From Lumnitzera littorea (Eukaryota > Streptophyta > Magnoliopsida > Myrtales > Combretaceae): a stretch of 64,000 nucleotides of DNA. Under the pieces are notes generated by a model that was not told the DNA's origin, did not search any database, and saw only the letters and a list, made by a program, of their open reading frames with translations. Positions 47,022 to 57,846 of the stretch are shown here, one piece after another. A program made the position numbers and the translations under genes. Position 1 is the stretch's first letter, and every line of letters starts with the position of its first letter. The stretch lies in the NCBI GenBank assembly GCA_024138015.1, contig JAMXBB010000011.1, forward strand, positions 34,353,608-34,417,607. The letters run 5' to 3'.

Positions 47022-47935
47022 TGATATGGGTAGGTAGGTGAATACACGAACCACAATATCATACGTAATCAAGGGGTAGGTCCAAACCTTGAGATGGTCC
47101 AAAGGATAAATGATAGCCAAAGGTTGAGTAGGGGTTCCTTGTACACCGACGATGGATGTGGCGCATCAATGCCTCATACGAGTTCAAGTTACACTTGATA
47201 TTATGTAAAAGTATAGGTAAAGGTCACTCGCCATTAGTCTACGTTTAATGGGCCAAATAAAAGTAGTTAAGAGTAAGCAAGGACACTTCGCTTATGAAGG
47301 AAGAATATGTTTGAATATCAATATCATTGACTATTGCTGCTATTATAACTTTATAAGTATTTATATGACCTAATTAGGATTAGTCTTAGGTTAATGTAAA
47401 TTATAAAAGGATTCCACTGGAAAAGGAAAAAGAACAATTTATAAGGGTAGAGTTGTAATCAAACAAAAAGAGGAATATTCGGTTACAAAGGATAGTACGG
47501 ATATTAGAAAATAAGGTATGTGTTAGCTGTCCATTCCATGGTCCCAATGATGTGGTTTGTCGAGCATAATCGGTTTTGAATAGGTTAGGTTAGGATCGGT
47601 AGCTTAAAAGCTCAGATGATCCCGATTGAGGAAGGGCTAGTTTAGGAGGTGGTCCATTATCAGTACGGCTTCAATCATGTATCAAGTTAGTAGTATGCAA
47701 GCTTAGTACTTAACCTTAGACTGATGTATTGAAGAGGGGTCAACTCAACAACAGGTTGGCCACCTTAGTAATCTCTTGGATGAAGTGGAGAGAAGAGTAA
47801 CTCGGTAAGTTGAACTGGAGAATGTATTTTTCTTCAGAGTTTAACTCCCTTCATACAACTCGACGAACCATATGAGCGAATCCTTAAGCTCGGGAGCATG
47901 TGATTGGTTTGTGATCGGTTTGTGATCCGTATTAT
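47022..47935 (-). repeat. GypE 3' LTR
   Basis: Left edge TGATATGGG next to ACATG. The right edge near 47935 lost about three bases compared with GypF. TATA box TATAAATA at 47358-47365 (minus). Confidence 0.85.
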
Positions 47936-48960
47936 CCCCTTTAGGCTATTTGAGATTTGGGATCAAATCTGGCTTTGCTCTACGTTGTTCATCTTTAGTA
48001 GTATATAAGTAGAGGTTGGCAATGTTAATGGAGTTTGAAACTTTGTAATCTTTAAGTAGTTTAATCATGTAGGAATTAAGATCGATCTTTTTAGGCACTT
48101 TAAATAGTTCGTCAGCCTTGGGAGATAACTTACTCTTCATTAAACTTAGGAATCATTCCTTATTAAGGAGGATCCAAACCAATTCCCCTAGTTGAAACTC
48201 TCTATTCTTCTATCCTTAGCCTTGTCTCTTAAGCTTAGTAGAGATGTTCCATAACCTTCTAGTGCATTGCTTTGACGGCCTCAAATCTTTCTTAGTTGAA
48301 TAATCATCATCTTGGCTTGGATAGGGCGTTTAGTCCAATGGGAACTCAAGGTTGAACCCATATATGATCTCAAATGCCAACATGTTCATGACATTGTAGG
48401 TGATCCTATTGTAGGTGAACTCAATTATAGGCAGGCATAGATCTCGATCGGCCATGGTCCAACTAGCAATAACCTAGAATAAAGTTCCTACAATCCTATT
48501 GTCAACCTCAATCTATCCATCTGCTTATAGATGATAGGATGTGTTATACAATAGTTTGGTTTCCATTCGTCTCCATAACATTCTCCAAAAGTGGCTCATG
48601 ACCTTTGGGTCTCAGTTTGAAACAATGGTCCTAGGTACACAATGCAGTTTGATGACCTCCTATAAGAAAAGAAAAGATATAGCTGAAGCATCATTAGTCT
48701 TAGTACAGGGCACAATGTGTGTCATCTTGCTAAGTCAGTTCACTACCACCATAATGGAGTCCTTCCCTTGAGATGTCCATAGTAACCTTAGTATAAAGTC
48801 CATGCTTAGCTTAGACTATAGTTTAGTTAGGATTGGCAATGGTAAATATCGTCCTTACTTAGCTAGGCTTTTTTCCTTTTTGTAGGTAACACACCTTTCC
48901 AACATACCCTCATCATCTTTGGCCAAAAGAATCTCAAAGATAGTACCTCATGGGTTCGAT
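47936..48960 (-). pseudogene. GypE integrase, pseudogene
   Basis: The C-terminal piece 47946-48140 reads LFKVPKKIDLNSYMIKLLKD, then NIANLYLY, the usual post-integrase domain. The core contains IVSN.DPKVMSHF (near 48595-48625) and an ADG.IEVDN segment (near 48520), so the second Asp and the Glu are still visible, but stops intervene. Other open frames on the plus strand here are shadows. Confidence 0.75.
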
Positions 48961-50970
48961 GCTTGCTAAAATGCCTAAATAAGTCTCCCCCATATGCCTT
49001 ATGTACTAATAGCTCTTTCATAGAACAGGTCAGGATACATAATTTTCTCTTCCTAAATAAGTATCTGTTCTCCCTATGATAGTCATTAAGTGTTTAGTCT
49101 TCTTCACACTTAGCATAACTAGGATCGAAATGCGGATCCTCAACATATAAATCCTTGATCATAGAAAACCCCAATAATTGAGTTTGTAGTTCGGTTAAAA
49201 GGGAATGTCGTCTTGATAGGGCATCAATCACTACATTATTCTTGTCATTCTTACACTTCCCTCCATAAGAAAATCCCTCCATGAACTCAACCCACTTAGC
49301 TTGTCTTCAAGATAACTCAACCTGACTCAATAGATATCTTAAAGATTCATGATCAATGTAGATCATAAATTCTTTGGGTAGCAATATTGCCATATAATCA
49401 GGGCTCATATCAAGGAGTAAAACTCCTTATTATAGATAAAATAGTTGAGCATAACTCCTCTAAGCTTTTCACTAAAGTAAACAATAGGTCAACCCTCTTG
49501 CATTAGCACAGTACCTATGCCTAGTCTGATGCATTACACTCTACTTCAAGCACTTTGTCAAAACTTGACAAAGCTGAGACTGGGGTATTAGTCAACTTTT
49601 CCTTTACCTCCTTAAAACTCCGTTTCTCCTTCTCTCTCCACTTGAATTCAACATTTTTCTTTGACAATGAGTAGGGCTGCAATCATATTGAAATTTCTTA
49701 TAAATCGACAATAAAAGGATTCTAGGCCGTAGAAGCTTCATACATCAGCTAAATAGGTTAGCACAAGTCACTTAGTAATCACCCGTATCTTCTTGTTATC
49801 AACTCATGCCACCATTACTCATAACAAACCCTAGAAAGATTGCCTTAGGTTAATTAAAGTCGCATTTCTTTAGATTAGCATAAAGCTTCCCAACTTCGAG
49901 TTTTAAGAACACTCTTCAGAGACGCTCTCATTGAGTCTCCAAATCGAGACTATTGACTAGAATGTCATCAAAATATACTACCAAAAATTTCCCTATTAAT
50001 TCTCGAAGCACATGGTTCATTAATCACATGAACGTACTTGGAACATTTGATAGTTCGAATGGCATTACAAGCCATTCATACAATTTATGGCGTATCTTGA
50101 ATGTGGTTTTCCATTCATCTCCTTCTTGTATTTGGATTTGATGGTAGCTAGATTTGAGATCAATCTTGGAGAATACTCTTGTTCTATTTAACTCATCAAG
50201 CATATCAACAAATCTTAGTATAGGGTACCTATACTTGATGGTCATGCAATTGATTGCTCAATTATGTATACTCATTCTCCATGTCCCATCTTTCTTTAGT
50301 ACTAACAAGGCTGGCACAACACATGGGCTTAGGGAGTCTCGTACATACCCTCTCTTCAACAGCCCATTCACCTATCTCAGCAGTTTGGTTAAGGTTCAGC
50401 CTATAAATAGGCTTGTTCGACAATATGGTTCTTAGTTATAAGTCAATTGCATGTTCCATACCTCAGAAGGGAGGAAAACCTTCATGCGGTTCTCTTAGGA
50501 ATAGGTCGGTAAACTCATTCAACAAGGTTTTCACCTCGATAGGTAGTAACTCCTCATCAAACCCTTCATCTTAAGTAACCTTCTGACTAGTAGACATATT
50601 GGCTCTTCAAGCTTTATCTCTCTCTTCAGCTTAGCTCAGGCCATCATCAAAGCCTTTTTCTTTAGAACTCAACTCAATTGAGTTTGCATGCTTTTAACTT
50701 CATCGACTGTTAAAGGGCTTGACTTCACCTTCTTGCCCTCATACTCTAAGGAACATGTGTTCTTCCTCCCATCATATATCACACTTTAGTCAAACATACA
50801 TGGTCGTCTAAGCAGAATATGTGATACACTCATGGGTAACATATCATAGAGCACTTCATTTCGATAGTTTCCAATACTAATCATTACAAATAGTTGTTTA
50901 TTTATTTATAAGGCTCCTTTATCACTAAGCTAGTGTAGTTTATAAGGTTTGAGGTAAGGTTTGGTTGGAA
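48961..50970 (-). pseudogene. GypE reverse transcriptase and RNase H, pseudogene
   Basis: RNase H ends (49094-49282) with DKNNVVIDALSRRHSLLTEL, keeping the Asp. The reverse transcriptase piece 50024-50245 reads MTIKYRYPILRFVDMLDELN, then FSKIDLKSSYHQIQI and KLYEWLVMPFELSNVPSTF. The catalytic box just beyond (near 49960-49985) reads VVYFDDILV, intact. Frames are broken between these parts. Confidence 0.8.
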
Positions 50971-52704
50971 ACTTCAATTGCTAAACTGTGAAAGCAAATG
51001 CTACAATGTTGCAACTGCCACTATCAATAATCAATGCACACAATGACCCATTCACCTTACATCTAATGTGGAACAAATTCTCTCACTGTTTGTCCTCGGG
51101 CATAAGACTCACACTTATTATTCTCCTTAATACCAAGGTAGTAGGCATAAAGTTACCTTCCTCACTATAGATGACTTCCTCCTCTTCGGATGGTTTGGTC
51201 TGTCTGATCTCTTTTAGATGTTCTACTTCCTCATTAGTACTATCTACCTCAATGGTTGATGCTTTATCTCAAATCACCATGGTTCTTTTGTTCGAACACT
51301 AAGCAGCCATGTGTCCAAATCCTTGACACTTAAAGTACTTGATCTCACTTGTCTTCCTTCTTAAGCTCTAGCCTTTCTCAAACTTCCTTGGGATCTCCTT
51401 CTCCTCTACTCAAATAGCTTAAGCAGGTCAAGTTTCAATGACTTTACTTAGTTCTATTTGCATAGCTCTACTCGAAATAGGTTGGCTAAGAGTAGGCTAA
51501 CTGACAGGAGTTCAAAATCTTCTAGTTCCGTACCTCTTGATTCTCTAAATAGCTTAGATAGCTTCATCAAGTGATCCAATGTCCATGGTCTCCAGAATAT
51601 CTTTAATGTCATATTTCAACCGACTAATGAATCTTGATACAATTTCGCCTTCAAGCTCAACAACTTTACAATGAATTGTTAGCGTCTGAAGTTCCTTTAC
51701 GTAGACATTAACATTAGATCTACCTTGCCTCAACTCCTATGATCTCTTGAAGGCATCATGTAAATAATAGCATGGGACAAACCTTTTTCTCATGATCCTT
51801 TTCATCTCATCCTAATTTCTAGCTTTACATTCTCCTTCTCGTCTTCAGGTGACTTGTAAGTTCTTCTACTACAAAGCAGCATAGCCAATGAACTTTAGTA
51901 CAACAAGTCTAACCTTAGCATTATCAAGCACTTCATGGCAAATAAATTGCTTCTTGATTTTATCTACTCAGGTAAGGTAGTCCTTCGATCACAACTCCCC
52001 AAAAAACTAGGGATACACATCCTCAACCCTTCTACTCTAGGAGCTTAAACATTTCTTTCCCCTAGTTCATAATACTCCTCCTCATCACCTTCTTCCTCTT
52101 CTTCTTCGATCTCATTTAGTGCTAATATGTACCTAGCAACTCTATTTGCTCTTCTAACTCAGGGTGGTTGAATTAAGACATTAGCTTAGCCATACTAAAC
52201 ATTGCTTCTCTCAAGCTACTCGTTGGCTCATCCTTTCGAGGGACTATTTCTAGCTCGCTATCTATCTTCATTTATGGTAGTCACCAAACTAGCATATAAG
52301 TTAGTAAGTCAATCTAGCCGGTCATCTGTAGATTGAGGTATGGAACTTCCTTGTTAATCCTGGCCATTTTGATAACCTTGCTTGGTTACCTAAAGTTCCT
52401 TAAACATTAGAGTCGGATATTGTTGTCCATTACAAGAGATTAACAATTGAAACACTATTTGAAATTCCCTTCCTTGAACAAGAATAAAACAACACCGAAT
52501 ACACCAATAACTAATATGACCAACATGTGATAAAAAATCGAATAATCACACTTTGTTTTTGTGTGCAAGAAATAGGGGAAAACAAAGAAATAGACCTCTT
52601 TAGCACTAAACACTCAACAACTACATGCAATTTCTAAAAACACTATTACAACAATAATAGCCACTTAAACTTCTAATTAACAAAAACCTGCTTGATTGTA
52701 GCTA
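50971..52704 (-). pseudogene. gag: GypE gag and protease, pseudogene
   Basis: The protease is recognised by ALIIDSGSC near 51000-51035, with D-S-G intact. The acidic linker (51170-51280) follows, then the zinc knuckle near 51290-51345, reading YFKCQGFGHMAA, where the first Cys is Tyr and the last is displaced by a stop. Gag core sequence lies at about 51840-51990. The start region, adjacent to the primer site, is Gln/Asn-rich and broken. Confidence 0.75.
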
Positions 52705-52717
52705 GGCTCTAATACTA
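52705..52717 (-). promoter_or_regulatory. tRNA-Met-type primer-binding site of GypE
   Basis: The minus strand reads TAGTATTAGAGCC next to the LTR end. It differs from TGGTATCAGAGCC only by one G-to-A and one C-to-T change. Confidence 0.85.
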
Positions 52718-52720
52718 AGA

Positions 52721-53609
52721 TGATACGAGCATGTAGGTGAATACATAAACTACGATATCATACGTAATTAAAGGGCAGGTTTGAACCTTAAGATGGTCCA
52801 AAGGATAAATGATAATTGAAGGTTAAGCAAGGGTTCCAAGTGCACCGACAATGGATATGATGCACCAATGCCTCACACAAGCTAAGGTCGTACTTGATAT
52901 TATGCATAAGTGTAGCTGGTGGTCACTTGCCATTAGTCTGTACTCAATAGGCTAGAAAAGAGTAGTCAAGAATAAGTAAGGACACTTAGCTCACAACAGA
53001 AGAATATGTCTAAATATCAATATCATCGACTATTACGGCTATCATAACTTTACAAGTAATTATATGACCCAATTATGATAAGTCCTAAGTTAGTGTAAAT
53101 TACAAAAAGATTCCTATTGGAAAAGGAATAATTTACAAGTATAGAGTTGTAATTAGACAAAAAGAGGAATATTTGGTTACAAAGGATAATATAGATGCTA
53201 GAAAATAAGGTGTGTATTAGCTATCCATTCTATGGTCCTAATGATGCGGTTTACTGAGAAGAGTAGGTTTTAGATAGGTCAAGTAGGGGTTGGTAGCTCA
53301 GAAGCTTAGATGTTCCTAATTAAGGAAGGGTTGGTTTAGGAAGTGGTCCATTATTAGGTCAACCTTAGTTGGTTAGCTTAGGATCAGTGTTAGCTCAACT
53401 TCGGTCATGATGTATTGTAGAGGGGTTGGCTCAACAACAAGTTGGTCACTTCGATAGTCTCTTAGATGAAGTAGAGAGAAGAGTAACTCAGCAAGTCATA
53501 CTAGAGAAGGCATTGTTATTCAGAGTTTAACTCCCTTCGAGTAGCTCGGCAAACCATATGAGCAAGTCCTCGAGCTTGGAATCATGTGATTAGGCCGTGA
53601 TCCCTATCA
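52721..53609 (-). repeat. GypE 5' LTR
   Basis: Runs from TGATACGAGC (plus, 52721) to CCCTATCA at 53609 and pairs with 47022-47935. Confidence 0.9.
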
Positions 53610-53837
53610 ACATGCATGCATATTTAATGAATTCTAAGGCGGCAAGTCTAACATTATTCTCCTCTTCATAATGATAGTACTCAAATAATTTCCTAACTCT
53701 CTCTTCTCACTCTAAGTACTCATCAGCATTATTGTTGACAGTAAAAATTAGACCATAGGATTTTGGACACTTGTTAACTTAATAATCTGGAAATTGAAAT
53801 AGATAAGCTATGAGGGTATTGTGGCAACTTCGAAGTA
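53610..53837 (-). pseudogene. gag: GypB gag pseudogene, N-terminal part
   Basis: Minus strand reads the gag segment IIEYYHYEEENNVRLAALEF followed by IKYACM. It joins, across GypE, to WWKKLHMM at 47015. Upstream lies the primer-site region. Confidence 0.7.
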
Positions 53838-53838
53838 G

Positions 53839-53853
53839 CTACTTTGATGCCTA
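53839..53853 (-). promoter_or_regulatory. Probable primer-binding site of the right GypB end
   Basis: The minus strand reads TTAGGCATCAAAGTAG, like TTGGTATCAGAGCAG with one extra base and transitions. It is followed by gag at about 20 bp or less, which is unusually close and suggests a deletion. Confidence 0.5.
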
Positions 53854-53856
53854 AGT

Positions 53857-54375
53857 TCTTATGAATGAAAGAATAGAGACAAGGATAGTAAGTAATGTCC
53901 ATGGCCAAAAGAAGAGCTTATAGTGGTGCACTGATTTGTATTTATAGCTGAAACATATTAACTGGTTCTTAACCATTATCTTCAGTATTTGTATGTACAT
54001 GAATTTGAATTAAGGACCATGTCTAGACTTTATAGAACATTGGTGACATTCTAGAAGCTAATGGGAAATTATCCCTATAAGGATCCTTAACTTCTCAAGC
54101 CTTTGTTTGAATTTAAATTGCTTATGGGTTTGACCAAGTCTCCTTGAGCTTTAAGTTATTTTTTCAAGCTAACTAAAGCTAACTAGAGCTACCTCTTAGC
54201 TCTTAAATGTATTTTAAACTTTATCTCTCAAAGCTCTTTAGCCTTTAAAGACTATGGGACTAGCAGAGGAGGTTGCATGCATGACTTAAGATATTTGAAG
54301 CAAGGGAATATGTCAAATATGGGTTTATTAAGCCGATTTAAGTTCTTAAATGCCTTGGGGTAAAAATCCTTATCA
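53857..54375 (-). repeat. Right (5') LTR joined to GypB gag
   Basis: On the minus strand it starts TGATAAGGATTTTTACC at 54375 and ends near 53857. TATA box TATAAATA at 53939-53946 (minus). It is only about 519 bp and does not match the left GypB LTR. Confidence 0.6.
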
Positions 54376-54831
54376 ACATTTGCCTCTCGACTCTCATTGG
54401 TGGGAACCTCAATGAAAAGAAAAAATGTCACATAAATGTAGCTCTTATATTTTAGATCTTTAGTTCAACACAAATGAAGTCTGATCTCCTTTCAATCCGA
54501 GCTAGTTGTTCCAATCTCATTTATGAGGTCACATTATTTTCCTACAAAGCTAATATGTTTTTGCTTGGCTTATTAGAGAAGTTTTGCCTCTAATTAGTGA
54601 TACTTTATATCTCAGATTTTGGGAAATCGAGTGATCATATCAAACTCCACACGCGGGCTTAATCACATAACTTAACCATAGCCATTCGATCTCTATCAAC
54701 CAATGTGATTAAATGGTCAAGAATTGTTTGTAACCGTCCGTTACATGGGATTTGACATTTAAACTTTACCTTCTATCCTTAGCCTTGTTCTTTTTCATTT
54801 CTTCTCTTTCTCGATTTCCATCTCTGACTAT
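54376..54831. other. No gene seen
   Basis: AT-rich DNA without readable retroelement protein. Its end carries a CT-rich leader-like stretch that continues into the ORF described next. It may be the 5' part of that element. Confidence 0.4.
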
Positions 54832-55685
54832 TTGCACTTTTATTATTCTCAACCAAAAACTTCTTATTCTTTCTCTCCAATAATTTCCCTCTTCTTCTTC
54901 ATTCAAATTCTTAATTATTCCTTCTTTCAAATATTTGTCAATGTAGTCAGGAACACAATCAAACAACTCGATTTACGCCCACCAATGGAGCTAGCTATTA
55001 TACATAAAGTAAGCAATTTACCTCTTCATGAAGAACCCACCAATATAGTGGACATGGGCAACAGCTGCCCTTATGCTCTTAGGGCTTGGAGAATCAAGAA
55101 ACTTCCTTTCAATGAATATCCATTCGACAATAAAGGAAATTCCCTTACCATTCTACTATATGTGGGCATTGAATATGATATGAGCCCTAATTGGTTTGCA
55201 AGTACAATGACTGAAAAAGAGTTCAACATGCTAAAACTCAACTTTTGATATGACCCCAAAGTTAGAGGATTGAAAGGCCCCAATCTCATCAACGCATCAC
55301 TTCATTAGGTAAGCGTGAATTCACCTTCTTCAAGAAGTATTTCATGGTCAGTTTAAGGTTTCCCTTCTCACTTTTTGAGAGATCCTTTTTTACATACCAC
55401 CGTATTAGTCCATCTATGTTGACTCCCAACTTATATAGATTAATGGTTGCTTTTGAGTTTATTTGTGAAGATTTAGAAGTTAGGCCCACTATAACCTTGT
55501 TCCTTTATTTTTTCACTATCATGACAGGTTATGGGTGGTTTTAAATCTATACCAAACCTTAGAAAATTTTTTTGATAAGATTAGAGTCCTTTATCCATGA
55601 TTGGAAAAAGAAATGGGTCATAATTAGGTTAGAAACTGACTTAGATTTTCCTATGATCTAAAGCCATCCCATTAGATAGACTAAT
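54832..55685 (+). pseudogene. Putative gypsy-type transposon (Transposase_28-like) ORF, broken
   Basis: A 138-codon open piece with internal ATG at 54985 (MELAIIHKVSNLPLHEEP...) ends at a stop after TEKEFNMLKLNF. In another frame a second block (about 55308-55650) reads KREFTFFKKYFMVSLRFPF, then ISPSMLTPNLYRLMVAFEFI, CEDLEVRPTITLFLYFF, GYGWFYIY, and later SFIHDWKKKWV. That order matches the plant 'putative gypsy-type transposon' domain found near the start of some long gypsy elements. Its molecular function is not known. One frameshift and several stops break it. It is cut at 55690 by the GypF LTR. It could instead be read as a host mobile-domain protein, which I consider less likely. Confidence 0.6.
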
Positions 55686-55690
55686 ATGGG

Positions 55691-56530
55691 TCATCGGGAA
55701 GGGTACATACGGTGATCAATATCACATGTAACTAAGGGGGTAGATCCGAACCTCAAGATAACTTGAAAGGTGAATAATAGTTGAAGGTTGAGCATGGGTT
55801 TCTTGTGCACCGACGATAGATATGATACACCAACGGCTCACACAAGGTCAAGTCACACTTGATATGATGCACAAGTATAATAGTCACTCACCACTAGTCC
55901 ACGCTCAATTGACCTAGATAAGAGTAAGGGAAAGTAAGCAAGTAGGGAGTACTTAGCTCACAAAGGATAAAATCCTATATTTTGACGATGGATAACTGAT
56001 GCAGTTGATACAAATTACTAGTATTTATATGGTCCATTTAAGGCAAGTCTTAGGTTATTAGAAATTACAAAAAGGATTCCTACTAGAGAAGGAAAATTAC
56101 ATATTTTACAAGGGAAATTTTGTAATCAAGACAAAAGGAATATTCTTGTAAAGGATTGTATGGATGTTAGAAGGTATGATACATGTCTGCTCCTCAATCT
56201 AGTAGTCCAAATGGCACTGGATGTCGAATAGAACTAATCAGGTTGAAAGCCCGGTAGGTTGGTAGCTTAGCAAATTAGGCATTTAGGGAGTACTATCTTG
56301 GAAAATGGTCACGCATCTTTTAGCCTTGATTAGTCAACTTGGCAACAATAGCGACTTCTTTTCCTTCTACTTGGGAGATAGTGAATGGTTTGGGTAAGCT
56401 TAAAAGAAATGCTAAGTCAACTTAGATGAATCATTCCTCATCTAGGGACAAATCCTTCTTAGCTACTCATTGCACCAAAGGAACAAGGCTATGTGCTCTT
56501 GATTGGGTGATCGATCCTTAATTCTTATCA
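55691..56530 (-). repeat. GypF 3' LTR
   Basis: Matches the GypE LTRs (shared GGTAGATCCGAACCT, CACCGACGATAGATATG and CACACTTGATAT segments). Minus-strand start TGATAAGAATTAAGG at 56530. Confidence 0.8.
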
Positions 56531-56971
56531 TCCCCTCTAGGTTGTTTCAGATTTGGGATCAAATCTTTATCGACATTAGGCAAATCATCCTCGAGGACAT
56601 ATGGGTGGAGATCTGCAACATTGAAGGTGTTAGAAACTCTATATTCTTCAAGTAAATCTACCTTGTAGGCATTGGGATTAATTTTCTTGATCACCTTGAA
56701 AAATCCATCTACTCTTTGAGATAGCTTGTTTTTTCCTTGTGTTGGGGAATCAATCCTTATTGAGGTGAATCCAGACCAAGTCTTTAGGTTAGAATTCCTT
56801 AAATCTTCTTCCTTGGCCTCTTAATTCAAGCTTAGTAGTAGCTCGGGTAAGTGGTCTATGACCTTTTGATGCATAACATGGATGAATTTGAATCTTTCAA
56901 TAACTTAGGGATCTTCAATGTGGTTAGATGAAGGAGTTAAATCAAGTGCAAGCTCGAGATTGTATCCATAT

Positions 56972-57841
56972 TGATGGATTGCCAACCTTAGGTCTTATCA
57001 CCTGAGCTCGAGTAAGAGGCTTATAAGGACTTATTAAGAGGACTCAAGCATCTTAGTACAGCCTTAACGAGCTTTAGTACTAGGATGGTAGTCTGCTAAA
57101 CTCTTTAAGCACTTAGATCAGATGTACTCTACTCTACTTGGTCCACTATCTAGATGTCAGCATGCCAAGTGCCAAAGCTAAGGTCTATATATATTGAGCT
57201 TTCCTATCTTACCCTACCAAGCTATAACCTTATTTGATCACCTCAACAGCCTTCAATATAGATTAGCAAAAACAACCCAAGCACTAGCACAACTTGACTA
57301 CAATGCCCTAACATTCCAAAACAGGAACCCATTAATAAGCTGTTACTTATCCCTTACTTTTTTGACATTTATATTATATTCCTTTTTGTCCTTTGTTATA
57401 TCTACCCTTTTTGCTTATACTAGGAATCTTCTTCTTACATTATCCTTTATAAAATTTTCCATTTATTATATTGTTGCTCTAAAGGACTTACTAAAAATAG
57501 TCCTTTTTATTGCAGCTGCAATCATCTTATAGAACATTGTTAATGAATAGTCTTATTTTTACAAGACATCTTTATTCGAGTACATCCTTTCCATACTTTT
57601 ATCTAATCTTGCTAGATAGCTCGAGATTAGTGGCAAGTAGACCTTAGTATCAGCTTATGTATCATATCAAGTGAGATGCTAAGTTGGTAATGTTCCTTAA
57701 TAAGTCATATCTGGAGAAAGCTTCACAAAAGCTATTGTGTTTGCTGACCCACTTCCTCTTTCCTCAACATCTGAAAGGATCAACCTAGTTACTATCTCCT
57801 ATAATAAGCCTTAGTAATTAACTGAGCTCTTAAGCACATGA
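56972..57841 (+). repeat. Solo LTR in GypF, with exact CATAT duplication
   Basis: 870-bp block beginning TGATGGATTGCC and ending AGCACATGA, flanked by CATAT at 56967-56971 and 57842-57846. It matches the GypC LTR subfamily over its length. Removing it restores GypF coding similar to GypE at 48350. The open frame 57194-57532 inside is T-rich and hydrophobic and has no known match. Confidence 0.85.
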
Positions 57842-57846
57842 CATAT

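Larger units (their letters stand above)
47022..53609 (-). mobile_element. GypE: full-structure Ty3/gypsy element in GypB gag
   Basis: A 6588-bp element with exact 5-bp target duplication ACATG (47017-47021 and 53610-53614). LTRs are 47022-47935 and 52721-53609. On the minus strand it has a primer site, gag, protease, reverse transcriptase, RNase H and integrase in the usual gypsy order. The exact duplication makes it one of the younger insertions, though all frames are broken. Its LTRs are the same subfamily as the GypF LTR. Confidence 0.9.
20960..54375 (-). mobile_element. GypB: split Ty3/gypsy element with mismatched LTRs
   Basis: Minus-strand element whose parts can be joined across three insertions. 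LTR, about 20960-21746; 3' coding end, 21747-21949; pol, 35352-38169; gag, 46211-47021 and 53610-53837; primer site near 53839-53853; LTR, 53857-54375. Coding order runs continuously from right to left. The left LTR starts TGATGGGAATCAACC while the right one starts TGATAAGGATTTTTACC, and their bodies do not match. The flanking DNA also differs in kind on the two sides. Either it is a recombinant of two related elements or a further boundary is hidden. Confidence 0.65.

Noticed and set aside
55071..55489. Minus-strand frames over the Transposase_28-like block
   Set aside because: The plus strand carries the recognisable domain order; the minus frames have none.
57194..57532. 112-codon hydrophobic frame, possible membrane protein
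   Set aside because: It lies wholly inside a solo LTR with exact target duplication and is T-rich low complexity.
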